Origin: Microaerobacter geothermalis
GTDB taxonomy: Bacteria > Bacillota > Bacilli > DSM-22679
Length of the DNA: 64,000 nt
Assembly (NCBI RefSeq): GCF_021608135.1
Contig: NZ_JAKIHL010000003.1
Coordinates: 62,001-126,000, forward strand
Reading direction: 5' to 3'
The position numbers were made by a program, and so were the translations under genes. The notes beneath the pieces were generated by a model. The model was not told the DNA's origin. It was given only the letters and a program-made list of their open reading frames with translations, and searched no databases. Below, piece by piece: positions 1 to 10,019 of this stretch; position 1 is the first letter of the stretch, and each line of letters begins with the position of its first letter.

Positions 1-1
1 T

Positions 2-100
2 CCTGTATTAATTGATTTTGAAGTAGAACCTGAAGAAAATGTTTTCCCCATGGTTCCTCCAGGAGCCGGTCTAGATGATATGATCATGGGGGGTGAATAG
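2..100 (+). CDS. ilvB: Acetolactate synthase large subunit, 3' end only
   Basis: The window opens inside an open frame whose last 32 codons are visible. They read as the C-terminal tail of the catalytic large subunit of acetolactate synthase (the [20 protein letters not shown] segment followed by GAGLDDMI and the stop TAG), the thiamine-diphosphate enzyme that starts valine, leucine and isoleucine synthesis. The regulatory subunit gene follows after 3 bases, which is the classical ilvB-ilvN order. The catalytic part lies outside the window and cannot be judged. Confidence 0.9.
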   Translation, partial: PVLIDFEVEPEENVFPMVPPGAGLDDMIMGGE

Positions 101-103
101 AAA

Positions 104-607
104 ATGAATAAACATACCATCTCGGTATTAGTAAATGATCAGCCTGGTGTTTTGGCCAGAGTGGCTATTTTACTGGGGCAAAGGGGTTTTAACATAGACA
201 GTATCACTGTTGGACGATCAGAAGAAGCTGGGCTTTCCCGGATGATCATTGTTACCACTGGGGATGAGAAAATATTGGAGCAGGTGATGAAGCAGCTCCA
301 TAAACTGGTTGATGTGATTAAAGTGCAGCATTTAAGCGCCAATCCGATGGTAGCACGGGAACTTGCCCTGATCAAAGTTGGAGCAAACGCAGCGAATCGC
401 AGTGAAATTTCTGGCATTGTGGAACCTTTTCGTGCATCCATCGTGGATGTTGGTCCAAACACTTTAGTCATTCAAGCTACCGGTGATTCCGGAAAAATTG
501 ATGCCCTTATTGAACTGCTTCGTCCTTATGGTATCAAGGAATTAAGCCGAACAGGGGTAACCGCAATGATGAGGGGGACCTCACTTGCCGCCAAAATCGC
601 AAACTAA
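104..607 (+). CDS. ilvN: Acetolactate synthase small (regulatory) subunit
   Basis: Encodes 167 residues, a normal length for IlvN. It binds the large subunit and gives feedback control by valine. An ACT domain covers about residues 4-78, with the typical NDQPGVLARVAILLGQRGF segment at residues 12-30, and a second regulatory domain covers about 85-160. The ATG lies 3 bases after the ilvB stop, so the two subunits are co-translated. It belongs to the ilvBNC-leuAB operon. Confidence 0.96.
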   Translation: MNKHTISVLVNDQPGVLARVAILLGQRGFNIDSITVGRSEEAGLSRMIIVTTGDEKILEQVMKQLHKLVDVIKVQHLSANPMVARELALIKVGANAANRSEISGIVEPFRASIVDVGPNTLVIQATGDSGKIDALIELLRPYGIKELSRTGVTAMMRGTSLAAKIAN

Positions 608-644
608 TTTTTTATAAATTATTGAAACTTAAGGAGGAATAACA

Positions 645-1634
645 ATGGCAGTTATGTACTATGAAAAAGATGTGAACAGAGGTGCGATCCAAGGAAAAAC
701 CGTTGCAGTTATAGGTTATGGAAGTCAAGGTCATGCCCAAGCCCAGAATCTAAGGGATAGCGGAATAAAAGTAGTCATTGGATTGCGTCAGGGACGCTCC
801 TGGCAGCAGGCAGAAAAAGATGGTTTTGAGGTTTATACCGTGGAAGAAGCGGTGGCCCAAGCCGATGTCGTTCAAATTTTGATGCCTGATGAGACTCAAG
901 CTAAAGTATACAGGGAGCAAATTGCTCCAAATCTTAAAGACGGATCTGCCCTTCTTTTTTCTCATGGATTTAACGTTCATTTTGGGCAAATTGTTCCCCC
1001 AAATTCCGTTGATGTCATTATGGTAGCGCCAAAAAGCCCCGGACACCTTGTTAGACGTACCTATGTTGAAGGATTTGGTGTTCCAGGATTGTTGGCTATT
1101 CATCAAGACGCAACTGGAAAAGCTAAGGAAGTGGGTTTAGCCTATGCCAGTGGAATCGGCTGTACCCGAGCAGGGGTAATCGAAACCACATTTAAAGAGG
1201 AAACGGAAACAGATTTGTTTGGAGAGCAATCGGTTCTTTGCGGTGGGGTAACCGCATTAGTGAAGGCTGGATTTGACACTTTAACAGAAGCAGGGTATCA
1301 GCCTGAAATCGCCTATTTTGAATGTCTACATGAATTAAAACTGATTGTAGATCTGATGTATGAAGGCGGAATGGCCAATATGCGTTACTCTATCAGTGAT
1401 ACAGCAGAATATGGAGATTACGTAACAGGACCTAGGTTGATTACAGAAGAAACCCGTAAAGAAATGAGAAAAGTATTAAAAGAAATTCAGGATGGTACGT
1501 TTGCTCGTAATTGGATTCTGGAGAACCAGGCAAATCGTCCATATTTTAACGCACGCCGCAGAAATGAAGCGGAACATCCCATTGAACAGGTTGGCAGCCA
1601 GTTAAGAGAATTGATGGCATGGATTAAAAAGTGA
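645..1634 (+). CDS. ilvC: Ketol-acid reductoisomerase
   Basis: 329 residues, the size of a class I (short) KARI. It isomerises and reduces acetolactate or acetohydroxybutyrate with NADPH and Mg2+ in the second common step of branched-chain amino-acid synthesis. The Rossmann motif [10 protein letters not shown] is at residues 24-33. The metal-binding segment [10 protein letters not shown] carries the expected Asp190 and Glu194. AAGGAGG precedes the ATG. It lies between ilvN and leuA in the same direction with short gaps. Confidence 0.97.
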   Translation: MAVMYYEKDVNRGAIQGKTVAVIGYGSQGHAQAQNLRDSGIKVVIGLRQGRSWQQAEKDGFEVYTVEEAVAQADVVQILMPDETQAKVYREQIAPNLKDGSALLFSHGFNVHFGQIVPPNSVDVIMVAPKSPGHLVRRTYVEGFGVPGLLAIHQDATGKAKEVGLAYASGIGCTRAGVIETTFKEETETDLFGEQSVLCGGVTALVKAGFDTLTEAGYQPEIAYFECLHELKLIVDLMYEGGMANMRYSISDTAEYGDYVTGPRLITEETRKEMRKVLKEIQDGTFARNWILENQANRPYFNARRRNEAEHPIEQVGSQLRELMAWIKK

Positions 1635-1659
1635 GAGGTAATTACGGGAGGTGTAAGGA

Positions 1660-3222
1660 ATGCGGAAGATAAAAATTTTTGACACCACGTTAAGAGACGG
1701 GGAACAATCCCCTGGAGTCAACCTGAGCACCAATGAAAAGGTGGAGATTGCCCTTCAGTTGGAACGGCTGGGTGTTGATCTGATAGAGGCAGGATTTGCT
1801 GCTTCTTCCCCCGGTGATTTTCAATCTGTTCAGGCTGTCGCAAATAAAATTAAAAATTGTACGGTGGTTAGTCTTTCAAGATCTGTTGAAAAAGATATTG
1901 ACAGAGCATGGGAGGCATTAAAAGGGGCGGAAAATCCATGTATTCACGTATTTCTTGCTACATCCCCCATTCATCGCCAATATAAATTAAGGATGAGTAA
2001 GGAAGAAGTTTTAAGACAAGCAGAAGCTGCCGTAAGATATGCAAAAAAATACATGAGTGAAATTGAATTTTCCCCAGAGGATGCAGGACGAACTGAAATT
2101 GATTTTCTGTGTGAAGTGACAGAAAGGGTGATTAAGGCTGGAGCCACAAGACTTAATATTCCAGATACCGTCGGGTATAAAACTCCTACCGAATTTGCAG
2201 ATATTTTTGTTCAATTGCGTCAAAGAGTGCCCGGCATAGAAACTATTGATCTGAGTGCTCACTGTCATGATGATTTGGGATTGGCGGTAGCAAATAGTTT
2301 AGCGGCTATTCAGGCAGGGGTAACCGTTATTGAAGGAACAATAAACGGAATTGGTGAACGGGCTGGAAATGCTGCCATTGAAGAGGTGGCTTTAGCCCTT
2401 GAGACCAGAAAAGATTTCTACCAAGCGACAACGGGTTTAAATCTTAAGGAAATTGCCAGAACCAGTCGTCTGGTCAGCCGTCTGACAGGTATGATCGTTC
2501 CCGGAAATAAGGCGGTGGTGGGAGCTAACGCTTTCGCCCATGAATCTGGAATTCACCAAGATGGGGTGTTAAAAGAACAAACCACCTATGAGATTATCAG
2601 GCCTGAAACGGTAGGATTTTCTTCCAATAAGTTGGTGCTAGGAAAACACTCGGGCCGGCATGCCTTTAAGGATAAGCTGGTGGAATTGGGCTATGACTTA
2701 ACGGTAGAGCAAGTCGATAAGTTGTTTGTAAAGTTTAAGGATTTAGCAGATCGAAAGAAAAATGTGACAGATGAGGATATTATGGCACTGGTGGAAGAAC
2801 GTTTGGTGGATGTGCCAACCACTTATTCATTAGATTATGTTCAAGTTTCCTATGGTAGCCTTTCCGTTCCTACTGCAACGGTGAAAGTCTCCTATTTAGG
2901 AAGGGAAGCAAAGGAAGAAGCAGCCACCGGAAATGGCTCAGTTGATTCTATTTATAAAGCCATTGAAAGGGCAACCCAAGAGTCGGTTGAACTATTGGAT
3001 TATAAAATTGCTTCTGTTACTGATGGTACCGATGCCTTGGGGGAAGTATATGTTCGCCTTCGTCAGAATGGAATCACGGTTCAGGGGCGGGGCGTAAGCA
3101 CCGACGTTTTGGAAGCAAGTGCCAAGGCATATATTGATGCTATTAACAAAATTGTAGCCCGACGGGGCGATATAAAGGATGAGCTGGAGATAACCGGGAA
3201 TATCAGCATTTCTGCCGGATAA
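1660..3222 (+). CDS. leuA: 2-isopropylmalate synthase
   Basis: 520 residues, the standard length for the bacterial LeuA1 type. It condenses acetyl-CoA with 2-oxoisovalerate, the committed step to leucine. The TIM-barrel signature [14 protein letters not shown] begins at residue 7, the metal ligand is Asp13, and the HxH pair is His201/His203 in SAHCHDDLG. The C-terminal third is the leucine-sensing regulatory domain, ending in [18 protein letters not shown]. It starts 25 bases after ilvC with AGGAGG-like GGGAGG upstream. The second synthase-family gene at 18177 is more divergent and is called citramalate synthase. Confidence 0.97.
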   Translation: MRKIKIFDTTLRDGEQSPGVNLSTNEKVEIALQLERLGVDLIEAGFAASSPGDFQSVQAVANKIKNCTVVSLSRSVEKDIDRAWEALKGAENPCIHVFLATSPIHRQYKLRMSKEEVLRQAEAAVRYAKKYMSEIEFSPEDAGRTEIDFLCEVTERVIKAGATRLNIPDTVGYKTPTEFADIFVQLRQRVPGIETIDLSAHCHDDLGLAVANSLAAIQAGVTVIEGTINGIGERAGNAAIEEVALALETRKDFYQATTGLNLKEIARTSRLVSRLTGMIVPGNKAVVGANAFAHESGIHQDGVLKEQTTYEIIRPETVGFSSNKLVLGKHSGRHAFKDKLVELGYDLTVEQVDKLFVKFKDLADRKKNVTDEDIMALVEERLVDVPTTYSLDYVQVSYGSLSVPTATVKVSYLGREAKEEAATGNGSVDSIYKAIERATQESVELLDYKIASVTDGTDALGEVYVRLRQNGITVQGRGVSTDVLEASAKAYIDAINKIVARRGDIKDELEITGNISISAG

Positions 3223-3246
3223 TTGTCGTATGAAACTAAACATCCA

Positions 3247-3291
3247 TGACCCTACGGGTCACAAATTGATATGAAAAGGTATTTTCATATC
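3247..3291 (+). other. Two tandem hairpins between leuA and leuB
   Basis: Two small perfect inverted repeats lie in the leuA-leuB gap. The first has arms TGACCC (3247-3252) and GGGTCA (3256-3261) around a 3-base loop. The second has arms GATATGAAAA (3268-3277) and TTTTCATATC (3282-3291) around GGTA. Neither is followed by a T-run, so these are more likely mRNA processing or stability elements, or a protein site, than terminators. Confidence 0.5.
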
Positions 3292-3335
3292 AAAGAATTT
3301 GCCGAGGTCAGACGTGGTAAAAGGGGGTAAATATT

Positions 3336-4421
3336 ATGGCTAATTTTCGTATTACCATTCTTCCAGGAGATGGAATAGGACCTGAAATTGTAGCTGAAGG
3401 TGTTAAGGTTTTAAAGGCGATTGAAGAACTATATCATCATCATTTTGAAATAAAGGAAGCTTTAATTGGTGGCATTTCCCTGGATCAAACGGGGATTCCA
3501 TTGCCAGATGAAACCGTAGCATCCTGCCAGGCATCTGATGCTGTTCTCCTGGGGGCTGTGGGTGGACCAAAGTGGGATCAGAATCCTGGACACTTACGTC
3601 CAGAGGCAGGATTATTGGGTATTCGCAAAAAGTTGGGATTATATGCTAATTTACGTCCTGCCACCGCCTTTGAGAGCCTGGTCGATGCTTCAACATTAAA
3701 GCCGGAAGTGATTAGCGGAGTAGATTTGCTGGTGGTAAGGGAGTTAACTGGAGGGATCTATTTCGGCCATAAAGAACGCCGGGAAGTAAACGGAGTGGCT
3801 GAGGCTGTCGATACCCTTCATTATAACGAAAAGGAAATCGAAAGGATTGCCCACACAGCATTCCGATTGGCTCGCTTAAGAAGGAATAAGGTAACATCTG
3901 TTGATAAGGCCAATGTGATGGAGAGTTCCCGTCTTTGGAGAGAAGTGGTGATCCGCGTAGCAAAGGAGTACCCGGATGTGGAGTTGGAGCATGTACTGGT
4001 CGATGCTTGTGCCATGCAGCTGATTCGTACTCCAAAGCATTTTGATGTGATCGTAACCGAGAATTTGTTTGGTGATATTCTGAGCGATGAAGCTGCTATG
4101 CTTACCGGCTCCATTGGAATGCTTGCTTCTGCCAGCCTGGGAGAAGGAACCTTTGGATTATATGAACCGGTTCATGGTTCTGCTCCAGATATCGCTGGCC
4201 AGGGAATAGCCAACCCTATTGCCACAATCCTTTCTGTAGCGATGATGTTAAAGTACAGTTTAGGACTGAAGGTAGAGGCTGATCTAATTGAATTGGCGGT
4301 TAAATCGGTTCTAGAAAAAGGATATCGTACCGGGGATATTGCCTCAACTGGAGATGAAGTCAAAGGGACCGTAGAAATGGGACAATTGATCATCGAGGAA
4401 ATGAAAGCATTAAAAAAGTAG
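3336..4421 (+). CDS. leuB: 3-isopropylmalate dehydrogenase
   Basis: 361 residues. It oxidatively decarboxylates 3-isopropylmalate with NAD+ and a divalent metal. Family segments are visible: the N-terminal [19 protein letters not shown] and the metal-binding [15 protein letters not shown] ribosome site AAAAGGGGG precedes the ATG. In Bacillus leuCD normally follow, but here the next gene is an unrelated peptidase, so isopropylmalate isomerase must be encoded elsewhere. LeuB may also serve the citramalate route begun by the cimA gene of this window. Confidence 0.96.
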   Translation: MANFRITILPGDGIGPEIVAEGVKVLKAIEELYHHHFEIKEALIGGISLDQTGIPLPDETVASCQASDAVLLGAVGGPKWDQNPGHLRPEAGLLGIRKKLGLYANLRPATAFESLVDASTLKPEVISGVDLLVVRELTGGIYFGHKERREVNGVAEAVDTLHYNEKEIERIAHTAFRLARLRRNKVTSVDKANVMESSRLWREVVIRVAKEYPDVELEHVLVDACAMQLIRTPKHFDVIVTENLFGDILSDEAAMLTGSIGMLASASLGEGTFGLYEPVHGSAPDIAGQGIANPIATILSVAMMLKYSLGLKVEADLIELAVKSVLEKGYRTGDIASTGDEVKGTVEMGQLIIEEMKALKK

Positions 4422-4456
4422 AAATTCCCCATAAAATACGATTCATCACAATAAAC

Positions 4457-4483
4457 GCCTTTTGTACTAATGGTGCAAAAGGC
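4457..4483 (+). terminator. Weak hairpin after leuB
   Basis: Arms GCCTTTT and AAAAGGC are separated by about 13 bases and lie 36 bases after the leuB stop. Only CTTTC follows, so termination would be weak. The rest of the 4422-4630 gap shows no convincing gene. Confidence 0.4.
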
Positions 4484-4630
4484 TTTCAATGATTTCCTGT
4501 TTAATATTGGCCGGTGAACATGATCCTGTCATTCCTTTGGATGAAGAATTTTAAAGTGAATTGGCAAATGATCTGACCTTGAAGTATTCACGCTGTTGTT
4601 GGTAAAAAATATTGACTTGGAGAGAAAAAA

Positions 4631-5887
4631 ATGAGGATTGGATGGTTCAAATGGGGACTTTATCTCCTGTTTTTGATCGTGATGGTTGGTCTTTTATCGG
4701 CTCTATACAGCAAAAGTCCTGATCCTTCCCTTTATCCGCCCCCTGCAAACCCTGCTACATTTATGTCTGAGGAGCAGCTGAATAAGTCTATTGCTTATTC
4801 CAAAGGGAAATATGCCTTGTTTTTCATTGGTCATGCCTATACCTGGTTGGTTCTTCTATTTATCTTGATGACTGGAATGGCTAAATACCTGCAAAGGTTG
4901 GCCGAGAGAATGTCCGCCCGGTTTGTTTTCCAAGCTGCCTTCTTTTCTGTATTTCTCTTTGGCGTGATCTTTCTTTTTGACCTGCCGCTGGGATATTTGG
5001 CTTACCTATGGGGGAAAAGATTTGGCCTAACCACTCAGCCCTTAGAGGAGTGGCTATTGGATAACCTGAAGAATCTAGGGATTGGCTTAATCATCATCAT
5101 GCCTCTAGTTTGGCTTTTCTATCTTTTAATTAGAAAGAAGGAACGGACCTGGTGGATCTGGGTGTGGTTGGTCTCTATTCCTGTTGCCGTTTTTCTTATT
5201 TTTATCCAGCCGGTAGTAATTGACCCCCTGTTTAACCAATTTAAACCCATTCAGAATGAAGAATTGAAAGCAAAGATTTTAGCATTGGCAGATCGTGCAG
5301 ATATCCCAGCCAAGGATGTCTATGAAGTGGATATGTCAAAGAAAACAAACCAAATTAATGCCTATGTGAATGGAATTGGTGCCAATGCCAGGATTGTATT
5401 ATGGGATACGCTGCTGAAAAGAATGAATGAGAATGAAGTTCTTCATGTGATGGCCCATGAAATGGGTCATTATGTAAAAAAGCATGTGTATTTGGGATTA
5501 GTATTGGGACTATTTGGCATTGCTTTTTTCTTATGGATACTCTCCTTTCTTTTACCTAGGGTTATTCGTCAATGGGGAAGACGATGGAACGTATTTTCCA
5601 TGAAAGAATTAAGCTCTCTGCCCGTTATTCTTCTGCTATTCTACACCCTGTCTTTTGCTGCTTTACCGATCAATAACGTGATCTCAAGAAGTATTGAACA
5701 GTCAGCTGATGTCTATGCTTTGGAGATGCTAAATGATCCGGACGTGGCCATTTCAACATACCAAAAATTAGCGAAAGTAAATGCCTCCTATCCCAATCCC
5801 CCCTGGATGGTAAAAATCTATATGTATACCCATCCTACCTTGGCTGAGAGGATTGAGTATGCTTACCATGCTGGAAGTAAGAAGTAA
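4631..5887 (+). CDS. M48 family membrane metallopeptidase (Ste24/CAAX-protease type)
   Basis: 418 residues. A zinc-dependent endopeptidase of the Ste24 class embedded in the cell membrane. The zinc motif HEMGH is at residues 276-280 and the downstream Glu ligand is probably in the SIEQSADVYALEM segment. Hydrophobic helices lie near residues 5-24, 63-82, 98-125, 150-167, 174-195, 285-308 and 328-346. In Bacillales such proteins are thought to act in membrane-protein quality control; CAAX processing itself is not expected. It stands alone, with its own terminator downstream. Confidence 0.9.
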   Translation: MRIGWFKWGLYLLFLIVMVGLLSALYSKSPDPSLYPPPANPATFMSEEQLNKSIAYSKGKYALFFIGHAYTWLVLLFILMTGMAKYLQRLAERMSARFVFQAAFFSVFLFGVIFLFDLPLGYLAYLWGKRFGLTTQPLEEWLLDNLKNLGIGLIIIMPLVWLFYLLIRKKERTWWIWVWLVSIPVAVFLIFIQPVVIDPLFNQFKPIQNEELKAKILALADRADIPAKDVYEVDMSKKTNQINAYVNGIGANARIVLWDTLLKRMNENEVLHVMAHEMGHYVKKHVYLGLVLGLFGIAFFLWILSFLLPRVIRQWGRRWNVFSMKELSSLPVILLLFYTLSFAALPINNVISRSIEQSADVYALEMLNDPDVAISTYQKLAKVNASYPNPPWMVKIYMYTHPTLAERIEYAYHAGSKK

Positions 5888-5952
5888 GAAAGAACATATT
5901 GATTAGATCAGGAATAATAATTTTCGATAGATTCAGTTTAAAACTGAACTGT

Positions 5953-5980
5953 GAATTCTGGAGCAGAATTCTTTTATTTT
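5953..5980 (+). terminator. Rho-independent terminator of the M48 gene
   Basis: A 7-bp stem GAATTCT/AGAATTC with a 5-base loop is followed by CTTTTATTTT, about 65 bases after the stop codon. Confidence 0.7.
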
Positions 5981-6008
5981 ACAAGTTAAAATAGGATAAA
6001 CAATAAAG

Positions 6009-6038
6009 AAAAAGGGTGGAAGAAACCACCCTTTTTTT
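6009..6038 (-). terminator. Bidirectional terminator between M48 gene and pckA
   Basis: A strong GC-rich stem (GGGTGG/CCACCC extended by A:T pairs) is flanked by an A-run on one side and a T-run on the other. It can stop pckA transcripts on the complement strand and read-through on the plus strand. Confidence 0.8.
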
Positions 6039-6074
6039 CATTATATATGGATACAACCTATATATAGGTATAAT

Positions 6075-7658
6075 TTATTTAACTTTCGGTCCTGCAGCTT
6101 TGATTTCTTCTGAAACACCATCAAATTTAGCGAAATTCTTCACAAACCGGGCTGCCAAATCCCTGGCCTGTTGATCATATGCTTCCTTATCAGCCCAAGT
6201 GTTGCGCGGTTGAAGCACTTCACTGGGAACTCCTGGGCAGCAGTCAGGAACCAGCACACCAAAGACAGGATCGGGTGTAAAGTTGGCTTCTTCAAGGGTA
6301 CCGTTAAGGGCTGCAGTAACCATGGCTCTTGTATAAGGCAGATTCATTCTATTCCCTATGCCGTAAGGGCCTCCAGACCAACCAGTATTTACCAAGTATA
6401 CCCTTGCATCATGCTGGGTAATTTTATCTCCAAGCATTTCGGCATATACGCTGGGAGGTAGTGGAAGGAAAGGTGCACCAAAGCAAGTGGAGAAAGTAGC
6501 CTCAGGTTCTGTTACCCCTCTTTCTGTTCCTGCTAATTTACTGGTATATCCGGATAAGAAATGATACATGGCCTGCTCTTTGGTTAGTTTTGCAATGGGA
6601 GGCAATACGCCGAAGGCATCAGCTGTCAGAAAAACAACAACCTTGGGATGTCCTCCTATCCCTGGAATGACGGCTCCAGGAATGTATTCAACAGGATAAG
6701 CCGCACGGGTATTTTCTGTTAATGAATCATCATTATAATCAGCAATTCCGGTATTTTTATCAATCACCACATTTTCAAGAACAGATCCAAATTTAATGGC
6801 ATTCCAAATTTGTGGTTCTTTTTCCTCCGACAGATTGATGCACTTGGCATAGCATCCGCCTTCAATGTTGAAGACACCATCATTTGACCAGCCGTGCTCA
6901 TCATCCCCGATTAAATTTCGGTCAGGATCAGCGGAAAGAGTAGTTTTTCCTGTGCCGGAAAGCCCGAAGAAGAGGGCAACATCACCTTCTTTCCCGATGT
7001 TTGCAGAGCAGTGCATGGATAGTACGCCTTGTTCAGGAAGAAGATAATTCATCACGCTAAAGATAGATTTTTTCATTTCTCCGGCATACTGGGTTCCGCC
7101 AATGAGAATCACTCTTTTTTCAAAGCTGATGATAATGAATGCTTCAGAATTGGTTCCATCCATTTCCGGATCAGCCTGAAATTCGGGGGCACTGATGACG
7201 GTAAATTGCGGTTCATGTTGAGCAAGCTCCTCTTTTGTTGGACGGATAAAAAGCTGATGAACAAATAAATTATGCCAAGCGTATTGATTGACTACACGAA
7301 TGGGCAAACGATAAGCTGGATCAGCCCCTGCAAATCCGTCAAAAACAAACAGTTCTTTGCCTTTCAAGTATTCCAACACTTTTTGATACAGATTTTCAAA
7401 TTTCTCTGGAGAAATAGGCTGGTTTACAGATCCCCAGGCAATTTTATCGTGGACACTTGCCTCATCTACAATAAACTTGTCCTTTGGTGAACGGCCAGTA
7501 TATTTTCCTGTTGTTGTCCGAATGGCGCCGTTTGATGTGAGAACGCCCTCATGACGTCTTAAGGAATTCTCAACGAGTTTAGCTACAGAAAGATTAAAAT
7601 GTACCTGTTCCCCATTTAGTACGTCATTTAACTGGATTTTCCCTATTTTGGTTTCCAT
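6075..7658 (-). CDS. pckA: Phosphoenolpyruvate carboxykinase (ATP)
   Basis: 527 residues, normal for the ATP-dependent enzyme. It converts oxaloacetate and ATP to phosphoenolpyruvate, CO2 and ADP, the entry to gluconeogenesis. The N-terminal [18 protein letters not shown] and the phosphate loop [14 protein letters not shown] (about residues 233-246) are both intact, as is the metal-site segment [10 protein letters not shown]. It is monocistronic, with a shared terminator downstream. A minus-strand start ATG is preceded by AAGGATAGGAG. Confidence 0.97.
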   Translation of the reverse strand: METKIGKIQLNDVLNGEQVHFNLSVAKLVENSLRRHEGVLTSNGAIRTTTGKYTGRSPKDKFIVDEASVHDKIAWGSVNQPISPEKFENLYQKVLEYLKGKELFVFDGFAGADPAYRLPIRVVNQYAWHNLFVHQLFIRPTKEELAQHEPQFTVISAPEFQADPEMDGTNSEAFIIISFEKRVILIGGTQYAGEMKKSIFSVMNYLLPEQGVLSMHCSANIGKEGDVALFFGLSGTGKTTLSADPDRNLIGDDEHGWSNDGVFNIEGGCYAKCINLSEEKEPQIWNAIKFGSVLENVVIDKNTGIADYNDDSLTENTRAAYPVEYIPGAVIPGIGGHPKVVVFLTADAFGVLPPIAKLTKEQAMYHFLSGYTSKLAGTERGVTEPEATFSTCFGAPFLPLPPSVYAEMLGDKITQHDARVYLVNTGWSGGPYGIGNRMNLPYTRAMVTAALNGTLEEANFTPDPVFGVLVPDCCPGVPSEVLQPRNTWADKEAYDQQARDLAARFVKNFAKFDGVSEEIKAAGPKVK

Positions 7659-7802
7659 AATTCTCCTATCCTTCCCTCACTTATTCATTCAATTAGTCAC
7701 TTTAATTGATCATGTTAATATGAAAAAGTATAGCACATTATAAGAATAGGCTACAATACTTTTGGTGAAAATGAGATATATTTTTTCGAAGTGAAAAAGA
7801 TA

Positions 7803-7837
7803 TAAAAAATGCCATCGAAATAAAATTACGATGGCAT
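7803..7837 (-). terminator. Terminator of the DUF169 gene
   Basis: Arms TGCCATCG (7810-7817) and CGATGGCA (7829-7836) enclose 11 bases. Reading the complement strand, the hairpin ends in a run of T. The same 8-base core recurs in the hairpin at 9891. Confidence 0.75.
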
Positions 7838-7852
7838 CGTTGGTGTAGAGGT

Positions 7853-8623
7853 CTAAGAATGATTCCACATTTGATTTAATTTCTCATAGGATGGGGGGAA
7901 TTTTGCTTGATACTGAAGGAAAGTGGGAATTGGATAACGAACTCCTCCTTTTTGGGTTCCTGACAATCCATCGATAAACTCTTGGGACCGGTTAAATGGA
8001 AGGGTAAAGGCCATCTCATGATCATGGGTTTGTCCAAATACCCGGTCTCCGTAACAGGGTAGGATCACCTGGGGTTCATTGGTTTGTTTCGTACGGATAA
8101 TGATGTCGGCACAATCTGCCCTGGCTGAAAAGCTGGAGGTAATGGAACCTCCCCTTTTGTATAACGCTGCTGCAACCATTCTCATGACTTGGGCAGAATT
8201 TCCGTAAACGAGAACCGTTTCAGGTTCAAAGGATATTCTTGAAAGTGGTCCGACAAGGATTATTCCGCTTTCATCATCTAAAAATTTAGGGACATCTTCT
8301 TCAGTTTTTTTGGCCGCTTCCATATTTTCTGCATACATTCCGCAGGCAAGATTTCCTTCCGAATAAAAAGGAAGATTCTCCTCAAATCCAAAGGCAACCT
8401 TGGCAATGGGACAGGATAAATCTTCACCGCCCATGGCCAGTGTCCATCCATAGCGGCGGGACATGGTGATGCCCTGACATATACTGATGCGAACGCCAAA
8501 ATCTTTGGCGGGCCGTTTGGTTTTATCGGGAACAGATTCTCCCTTATCCAGCACTCGAATTCCCAAAGGGAAAGTATCCGGTCGCACATATTTTTCAATT
8601 TCTTCAGATAATTTTAGCCACAT
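7853..8623 (-). CDS. DUF169 family protein
   Basis: 256 residues. The sequence fits the DUF169 family: the N-terminal MWLKLSEEIEKYVRPDTFPLGIRV layout, a RADCADIIIRTKQTNEPQV segment and a short cysteine-containing core (DLSCPIAK, NLACGMYAEN). These proteins are found in anaerobes and facultative bacteria, but I know no established function. It carries no signal peptide and is probably cytoplasmic. It lies divergently from the gene at 8803 and has its own terminator. Confidence 0.8.
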   Translation of the reverse strand: MWLKLSEEIEKYVRPDTFPLGIRVLDKGESVPDKTKRPAKDFGVRISICQGITMSRRYGWTLAMGGEDLSCPIAKVAFGFEENLPFYSEGNLACGMYAENMEAAKKTEEDVPKFLDDESGIILVGPLSRISFEPETVLVYGNSAQVMRMVAAALYKRGGSITSSFSARADCADIIIRTKQTNEPQVILPCYGDRVFGQTHDHEMAFTLPFNRSQEFIDGLSGTQKGGVRYPIPTFLQYQAKFPPSYEKLNQMWNHS

Positions 8624-8802
8624 GAATTTTTACCCTCCTTTTTTCTCTCTATTATAATTCAACAAAAGGGTGAAAGGGTTTAAATTATAAAGATTTATGG
8701 GGAAAAGATAGATGAATTGCACATTATTGAATGGTTGTAAACAAGATGGATCTAATGATTAATGGTAGGATATAATCAATTGATGGAAAGGAATGAGAAT
8801 GG

Positions 8803-9882
8803 ATGATTCCCAATTTTTATATTATAGGAAGTGAAGAAAAAAGGCCATCCAGCAGAAGAACCATTTTTGCTGATGGCTCGGCAGATTTAACATACCGGCA
8901 GGACGTGGACATGGAATTAAGCCATTGGATACCCAACCGGACACCTGCTATATATAAGGCAGATACATCAACGGAAATTTGCATGAACTTTATTGAAAGA
9001 GAATCAATGGAGGAATGGGATTTAGCGATTAATAACCACCTTGATGTGGATGGGGTGTTATCCATTTTTACCTTGGTTCACAGTGATTTTGCTTTAAAGA
9101 ATAGAGAAACGATTGTACAGGCTGCAGAAATGGGGGATTTTTTCGCTTGGGGAGGAAAACCAGCACAGATATTGTTTCAAGGATTAACATTATTGATGAA
9201 TGAGCTGCATGATAAAAAAGTGGATATTAAAGAGATTTATAAGAAATGTTTTGGACAAGTTTTCGCGCTGATCGAAGGGGTGCAGGGTGAAAATCCTCCA
9301 ATTAAGAAAGGGATCGAAGCTTTACTTCAGTCAGTTCAACGAATTGAATCAGGGGAAATTGAACGAAAGGTGTATCATGAGAGATTTGTGCATTACCATA
9401 TTCCAAGAAGTCTTTCTGAGAAAAATCTGGAGAAGGCCATTACCATTCCACTCTTTAACGATTTGTTGTCAGATAAGCTATGGTTATGGCCCCAGGCACG
9501 AAATAAATGGGATAAGGAAAAAGTACAATTCCTCTCCGTTGAAGATAAAGAGGGTTGGTATTACGACCTCTGGTACCCAGGATATATGTGGGCGGAAACT
9601 CCCAATTCATGGAGAGCTCCCGGTTTTCAGTTCAAAGGCAGTACCAATGGCTATTACTACGGATATGAACCTTTAAATAAAGCTGTTCTCCAACTACAGA
9701 AGATGGATGAGGGCAATGGAATGTGGACCATAGCAAAGGAACTCTCACCCTTTTCAAGTATAAAGGGAAGGAACTTCCCAGTGATTCTTTCCTATATTGA
9801 TGGAGATCAACATCCGGTGATCAGTAAAATTCCTCCTACTGAGGTGGCGGCTTTATTGGCTTCTGTATTCCAAGATGTATAG
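8803..9882 (+). CDS. Hypothetical protein with HLDVDGVLS motif
   Basis: 359 residues, soluble, no signal peptide. I do not recognise it with certainty; from memory it may belong to DUF6687. A segment NNHLDVDGVLSIFTL near residue 80 resembles the Asp-rich metal motif of DHH-type phosphohydrolases, and the C-terminal half is rich in Trp and Tyr (LWYPGYMWAETPNSWRAPG). A promoter-like TATAAT lies at about 8771 and AAAGGAATGAG precedes the ATG. It is probably monocistronic. Confidence 0.7.
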   Translation: MIPNFYIIGSEEKRPSSRRTIFADGSADLTYRQDVDMELSHWIPNRTPAIYKADTSTEICMNFIERESMEEWDLAINNHLDVDGVLSIFTLVHSDFALKNRETIVQAAEMGDFFAWGGKPAQILFQGLTLLMNELHDKKVDIKEIYKKCFGQVFALIEGVQGENPPIKKGIEALLQSVQRIESGEIERKVYHERFVHYHIPRSLSEKNLEKAITIPLFNDLLSDKLWLWPQARNKWDKEKVQFLSVEDKEGWYYDLWYPGYMWAETPNSWRAPGFQFKGSTNGYYYGYEPLNKAVLQLQKMDEGNGMWTIAKELSPFSSIKGRNFPVILSYIDGDQHPVISKIPPTEVAALLASVFQDV

Positions 9883-9890
9883 ATGATGAA

Positions 9891-9918
9891 ATGCCATCGG
9901 AGATAATTCCGATGGCAT
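9891..9918 (+). terminator. Perfect 11-bp hairpin after the 8803 gene
   Basis: Arms ATGCCATCGGA and TCCGATGGCAT with a 6-base loop, 9 bases after the stop codon. There is no T-run, so it is a weak terminator or an mRNA 3' stabiliser. The gap to 10020 otherwise shows nothing. Confidence 0.55.
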
Positions 9919-10019
9919 AACGATTATTGTGATGTAAAATCAATATACAGGGATATTTCACCGAATAAAAAGGAAAAAACTCCACCTAAAGTAAGTTCCC
10001 CTTTATAAGAAACTCAGAT

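Noticed and set aside
4504..4560. A short frame reading like an alpha/beta hydrolase tail (AGEHDPVIPLDEEF) between leuB and the M48 gene
   Set aside because: Only about 17 codons, with no upstream part in frame. Could be a remnant, but too short to support.
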